This document shows, piece by piece, positions 60,083-64,000 of a stretch of DNA of 64,000 nt (positions are counted from its first letter, which is position 1; each line of letters starts with the position of its first letter). The position numbers and the translations under genes were made by a program. The DNA is from Ananas comosus (taxonomy: Eukaryota; Streptophyta; Magnoliopsida; Poales; Bromeliaceae). A model generated the notes under the pieces. It ran no database searches and was not told the origin of the DNA. It saw nothing but the letters and a program-made list of their open reading frames with translations. The stretch spans positions 6,825,474-6,889,473 of the forward strand of contig NC_033638.1 in NCBI RefSeq assembly GCF_001540865.1. Direction: 5' to 3'.

Positions 60083-61419
60083 TTATTCCAAAATTAAAAT
60101 AACAACTACTGTGTAACAAAGGGCTATATTTTGAACCATATGAAAAGAATCTGAACCCTTTAGACACACGAGACTAAACGGATTTAATTAGAATTGACTC
60201 TGATAATATATTAATTAAGTTCGGAACTTTGACTAGTTATGTTTAAACAAATCAAAAGGGTTAGAAAGAGAAATACTTTGCATCCTCCTTCACAAGATAT
60301 AGGCATAGAGGTATATATTCTTTAATTTCAAAAAGAGTCCAACAAATTAACAAAGATATTGATCACACTTGCATAACAAAAACTACATCTGAACCATGTC
60401 ATGTAATGTGTCAAGTTGTCAATTCCCTAATAATTAATATTCTAATTCTAAATAATCTAACTGCTATGTATTCTTACCTATGGAATATATTATTCCATCA
60501 ATCCCAGGTCATCACACAAGAAGGATTGCAAAGAATATGTTTATTGGATTTACTTTAGTCATTAACTTATACACAATTACAAATAGTAAATTTGTTGAAA
60601 ACAGAAAGATAAATGCTTCTGGATCCTACAGAAACCGTCCCCTGTGTGTTGTTGATGTACTGGCAATCCTACGTAGGATGTTGAATTACGTATATATACC
60701 AATCAAAACCCCTCAATATTATATATATATATACCAACACATAGGTATTTTTGAGAGAAGTAGGGTTTTAGGTTGCACATACTACGTAAAGTACTCACAT
60801 ATAATAGGGTGAATTGCACGTTTGATTCTCATATATAGTTTAATTTATTATAATTTTTTACTTGAATTCTTAGAATTGTTATAATCAAATCCTGCAACAT
60901 AATTTATTTGACTAAATATTAATGTCTCACTAATGTATAAGTGATGTAATAGTGTTATGATGATGCGCTAATAGTTAAGATGATATATTGCTTTTACATC
61001 AACTATCAATGTTTGCCAATTAAATTTAGTTGTGAAATTTGATTGCAACAATTTTGAAAATTTGAACTAAAAATTCCAACAAATTAATGTATGAGAACTT
61101 AAAGTGACACTTGCCTCTTAGTTTGAAAGGGTTTTTATTTATTTACCTCTTACTGAAATTTGAAACTTTTAAATTTACCTTAAATTATCAAAATACCCTA
61201 CTAAAGTCCAATCGCATTAGTAAATCTTAGGAGAAATGAGGATATTTGAAGGAACTTTATAAAATAAATAAGAGTATTTTGATCATTTAGAGATAAATAT
61301 GATATTTTTAAAGTTTTGAAAGGTATATTAGATATTATCCCTAGTTTGAAAACCACACTTGCAAATTACCCAATATATAATAATAATATATATGGTATTA
61401 CATCAGTGATTTCATATGG
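60083..61419. other. Intergenic sequence
   Basis: AT-rich. The open frame at 60480-60812 has no recognisable protein similarity and low-complexity content. No RNA gene is seen. Confidence 0.3.
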
Positions 61420-61428
61420 GTTTTGATT

Positions 61429-61821
61429 GGGGATGTCAATGGGTTGCAATCTGCACGGATTTTCAAAAATCTGAACACGAATCCGACTATCAAACCTAAA
61501 ATTCGAACTTGAACTCAAATCCGACATATTTTAAAAATTCATATCCAAATCTGAACCCGACAAAAAAACTGAAACCCGAAGTCTAACCCGAATACACGCA
61601 CGCATGCGCACACATGTATATTAATGTAAAATCAATTTGGGTTTAGGTCGGATTCGGGCTCGGATCAGATACAATCAAAATTCATATCCAAATCTAAATC
61701 CGCTAAGTTTTAATTTTTGATATCCATATCTGAAACAGTATCCATTTCGATAGAATAAATTCTCTCTGTTTGAATTTGAATTCGGGTAAAATTTCGGATA
61801 TCCGTACCCTTGACATTCCTA
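61429..61821. mobile_element. MULE-type MITE
   Basis: Ends GGGGATGTCAATGGGT and (inverted) TAGGAATGTCAAGGGT. Perfect 9-base target duplications GTTTTGATT (61420-61428, 61822-61830). The interior holds repeated AATCCGA / GAATCTGAAC words. Confidence 0.75.
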
Positions 61822-62229
61822 GTTTTGATTCGGAATTTGTTCCACCATTCATGCTACCATTTACCATTCCCTTTTATTTTGTCAATGCACCTTTACTTAA
61901 GCCAGAACAATGGCTTTTTACAGAATCAATGCTTTGCACAAAAAAGAATTTTCTAGTGACTCTCCTAAGAAAAGAATAATCAAGGACCTGGTTAAAAAAC
62001 CAGTGATCAATATCAACTTATATCATATTCATATTAAAATTATATCTTCTGTCATGATTTTTTATTTTTAAAAACAATTTACTGATGGAGGTTTTTTCTT
62101 GTGATTCATCCTCGTTTACGATTTGAGAGAACGGAATGTTTTCACTCTATTCTTTTATCTCCGAGGATGGAGCCATCACAAGAACAAAATTGGATCAGGG
62201 TTAGATGGAGACGCTCATTCCATTTATAT

Positions 62230-62460
62230 ATATGAGTAGTGCTACCGTGCTATCGAAAGTATAGAGAATTTGGTGCTTTCGACTTTTTAGTCCTTAAATC
62301 AACCCTTTTGATTATTTCTAATATTTGGATTAATACTATTATCCTGTGGGGACCACTCAACTCTGGGGGACCGCAATCATCCCAAACATACAATTTTTGA
62401 TCAAAGGGTCAAAAAATCGGAAGCATCAAATTCTCTATACTTCCGATAGTATAATAACTC
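62230..62460. mobile_element. MITE of the microsatellite-associated group
   Basis: Inverted arms of about 45 bases: GAGTAGTGCTACCGTGCTAT ... AAGTATAGAGAATTTGG versus (inverted) GAGTTATTATACTATCGG ... AAGTATAGAGAATTTGA. The centre has ACTCAACTCTGGGGG, as in the trio at 14050-14800. Confidence 0.7.
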
Positions 62461-62469
62461 TATACTATA

Positions 62470-63484
62470 TCTATAAAACTATATGAAGCCAGAATAATTC
62501 TTACCACGTGGCAAGTTATCTTTCATCCCTCTTTGAAAGAACAAAATGAGAAATTTAATAATTAATAACTGATATAAATATATAATCATAATAATAACTA
62601 TAGTTTAATAGATATAGTATACATATAATTAACCTAATATTGTCAATAATCTTTTTGGCTTCCATGATTAGTAACCGGTAGTAATCGAAAGTAATTAACT
62701 TCATTCTCTACTTTAAACAAATAAAAATTTCTAAATTAATGCACATTTAATTTGACCGTTTTTTTTTCTAAGGGTGGAATCTTTAAATAAAGTTATCAAT
62801 AATATTTTTTTTAGTTTGGCAGTTCATCTAATAGAAATTAAATAAGAAAATTAAATTCATCATTTACTCTTTTCTATATTGTCTTTTCATAGATAACGTT
62901 ATAAAAATTTACAATTATAAGCACACTATAAATATTGGTTAGAGTAGAGTGAAAATTTGTTAGGTTTTTGTCAATAATATTATTTCTTTTCTTGCTTTCC
63001 CAATTAGATTACCTTATTCTCCTTTTCTTTTTTTTGTCATGCATTCATAGCGTCCCAGTTTTTTATTTTTTTAGCCAATTCACATCATTATCCTTCATGA
63101 AAAAAATAGATTTATCTGATCAAATTAATATATTCATTTGATTAGAGAATAAGATAATTAATTAAAAACTTAGTGTAAGTTAACAATTGGTTTTTTTTTC
63201 TTTGTATTTTTCTATTAATTTTTAATACACAATGCCACCAAGATTGATATGTTCATCCATAGATAATTTATTATTACACATATATGATATAGTACATATT
63301 TTATATAGGCAGAAAATAATTCCCTGTATAATTTGATACACTTAGGGCCCGTTTGGATTGGTATAAATTAAAATTTTTAAATTTGCGAAAATACTACAAA
63401 TTATTTATTAAAATTTGTATAAATTAAAATATTTAAATTTGATAAAATATTATTTACCCCCGCAAAGCGCGGGCCCTACACTAG
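62470..63484 (+). mobile_element. Probable nonautonomous Helitron
   Basis: The 5' end TCTATAAAACTATATGAAGC follows an A at 62469. The 3' end has the hairpin-forming CCCGCAAAGCGCGGG (about 63460-63474), then CCCTACACTAG followed by T at 63485. Start in TC, insertion between A and T, no terminal inverted repeats, and a hairpin just before CTAG are the accepted Helitron marks. No Rep/helicase gene is seen in the 1015 bases. Confidence 0.65.
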
Positions 63485-63592
63485 TATATATATATTATAT
63501 ATATATTATATAACTCATATAAATATTTAATCACGTCGCGCCCCTCAAAACATGTCAAATAACCCCCAAACGTTGAATCAATTGTATCCTTA

Positions 63593-63927
63593 GCCTCCGT
63601 TTGGTTGGGGGTTAAGGGGTGAATAACCCTTACCCCCATTTTATCCCCAAATATTTCTAAAAATGAGTCGAGTTAGCTAACCCCATCTCAAATGGGTTAT
63701 CCCGGATTAGTTAACCCCACCAAACTCCAACCAAATATTATTTTCTATTCATAATAACTCACTATCCTTCTTATCCCACCTACTTTAACCAAACAATATT
63801 TTTCACTATCCTAGACTAACTCCAACCCTCAACCAAACACAAAAATATTCTAACCCCATCTTAACCCTAAACTTAATCCTATCTTTGGAATAACTAGTTT
63901 TTCCTTAACCCCGAACCAAACGGTAGC
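63593..63927. mobile_element. Tourist-like (PIF/Harbinger) MITE
   Basis: Ends GCCTCCGTTTGGTTGGGG and (inverted) GCTACCGTTTGGTTCGGG. TTA target duplications at 63590-63592 and 63928-63930. The inside carries GGGGTTAAGG / CCTTAACCCC mirrored arms. Confidence 0.8.
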
Positions 63928-64000
63928 TTATAGATCACTTTAAATAAATCACGTAGGCCATATCTAACACAACATCATCAAAAACGCCAGCGGAGAACGC

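Noticed and set aside
59661..60167. Open frames encoding repeated VLDTVNHSPCPIQ-like peptides
   Set aside because: They arise from translating the palindrome array on both strands; no start context or homology.

Overview
This is plant nuclear DNA. It has AT-rich noncoding sequence, GT-AG introns, plant-specific gene families (nepenthesin-type aspartic proteases, a PBS1-like kinase, a CC-type glutaredoxin) and dense small transposons. The gene style fits a monocot such as pineapple, but no species can be fixed from the sequence alone. Two single n bases (13311 and 14933) mark unresolved assembly positions beside AT microsatellites.

Region 1 (1-18434) is an aspartic-protease cluster. Three intronless, closely related plus-strand genes (1974-3323, 6720-8072, 17088-18434) sit in tandem, each with a homologous upstream region. 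A more divergent three-exon protease gene lies on the minus strand (9346-11942), head to head with the third copy. A remnant of the minus gene's 5' end next to the second copy (5374-5415) suggests that the duplicated unit was once a divergent gene pair. The duplicated upstream regions act as empty-site controls for one another. They show that a SINE, MULE-type MITEs, an hAT-like element, a 2.2-kb PIF/Harbinger-like element and a gene-capturing Pack-MULE inserted separately in different copies.

Region 2 (about 20945-34768, minus strand) is a 24-exon ISWI chromatin-remodelling ATPase gene of the CHR11/CHR17 type. I reconstructed it exon by exon with every splice phase agreeing; only the last few residues are unresolved. 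One intron appears to use a GC donor. Its large 5' introns are swollen by a SINE, microsatellite-ended MITEs, a palindrome-array MULE and several short tandem duplications.

Region 3 (39304-43978, minus strand) is a five-exon PBS1-like receptor-like cytoplasmic kinase. It keeps an N-myristoylation/palmitoylation start and a GDKTHVS activation-loop motif at the position of the AvrPphB cleavage site.

Region 4 (44000-64000) is mostly repeats around one small intronless CC-type glutaredoxin gene (55507-55818, minus). It holds many nonautonomous DNA transposons with readable target-site duplications (TSDs), a SINE, and a probable Helitron with a recognisable 3' hairpin-CTAG end. The most distinctive structure in the window is a MULE family, with three recent copies and one old relative, whose interior is an array of nested palindromes built on ACACGGTGAA-N3-TTCACCGTGT. 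No autonomous transposase or reverse transcriptase gene was seen.
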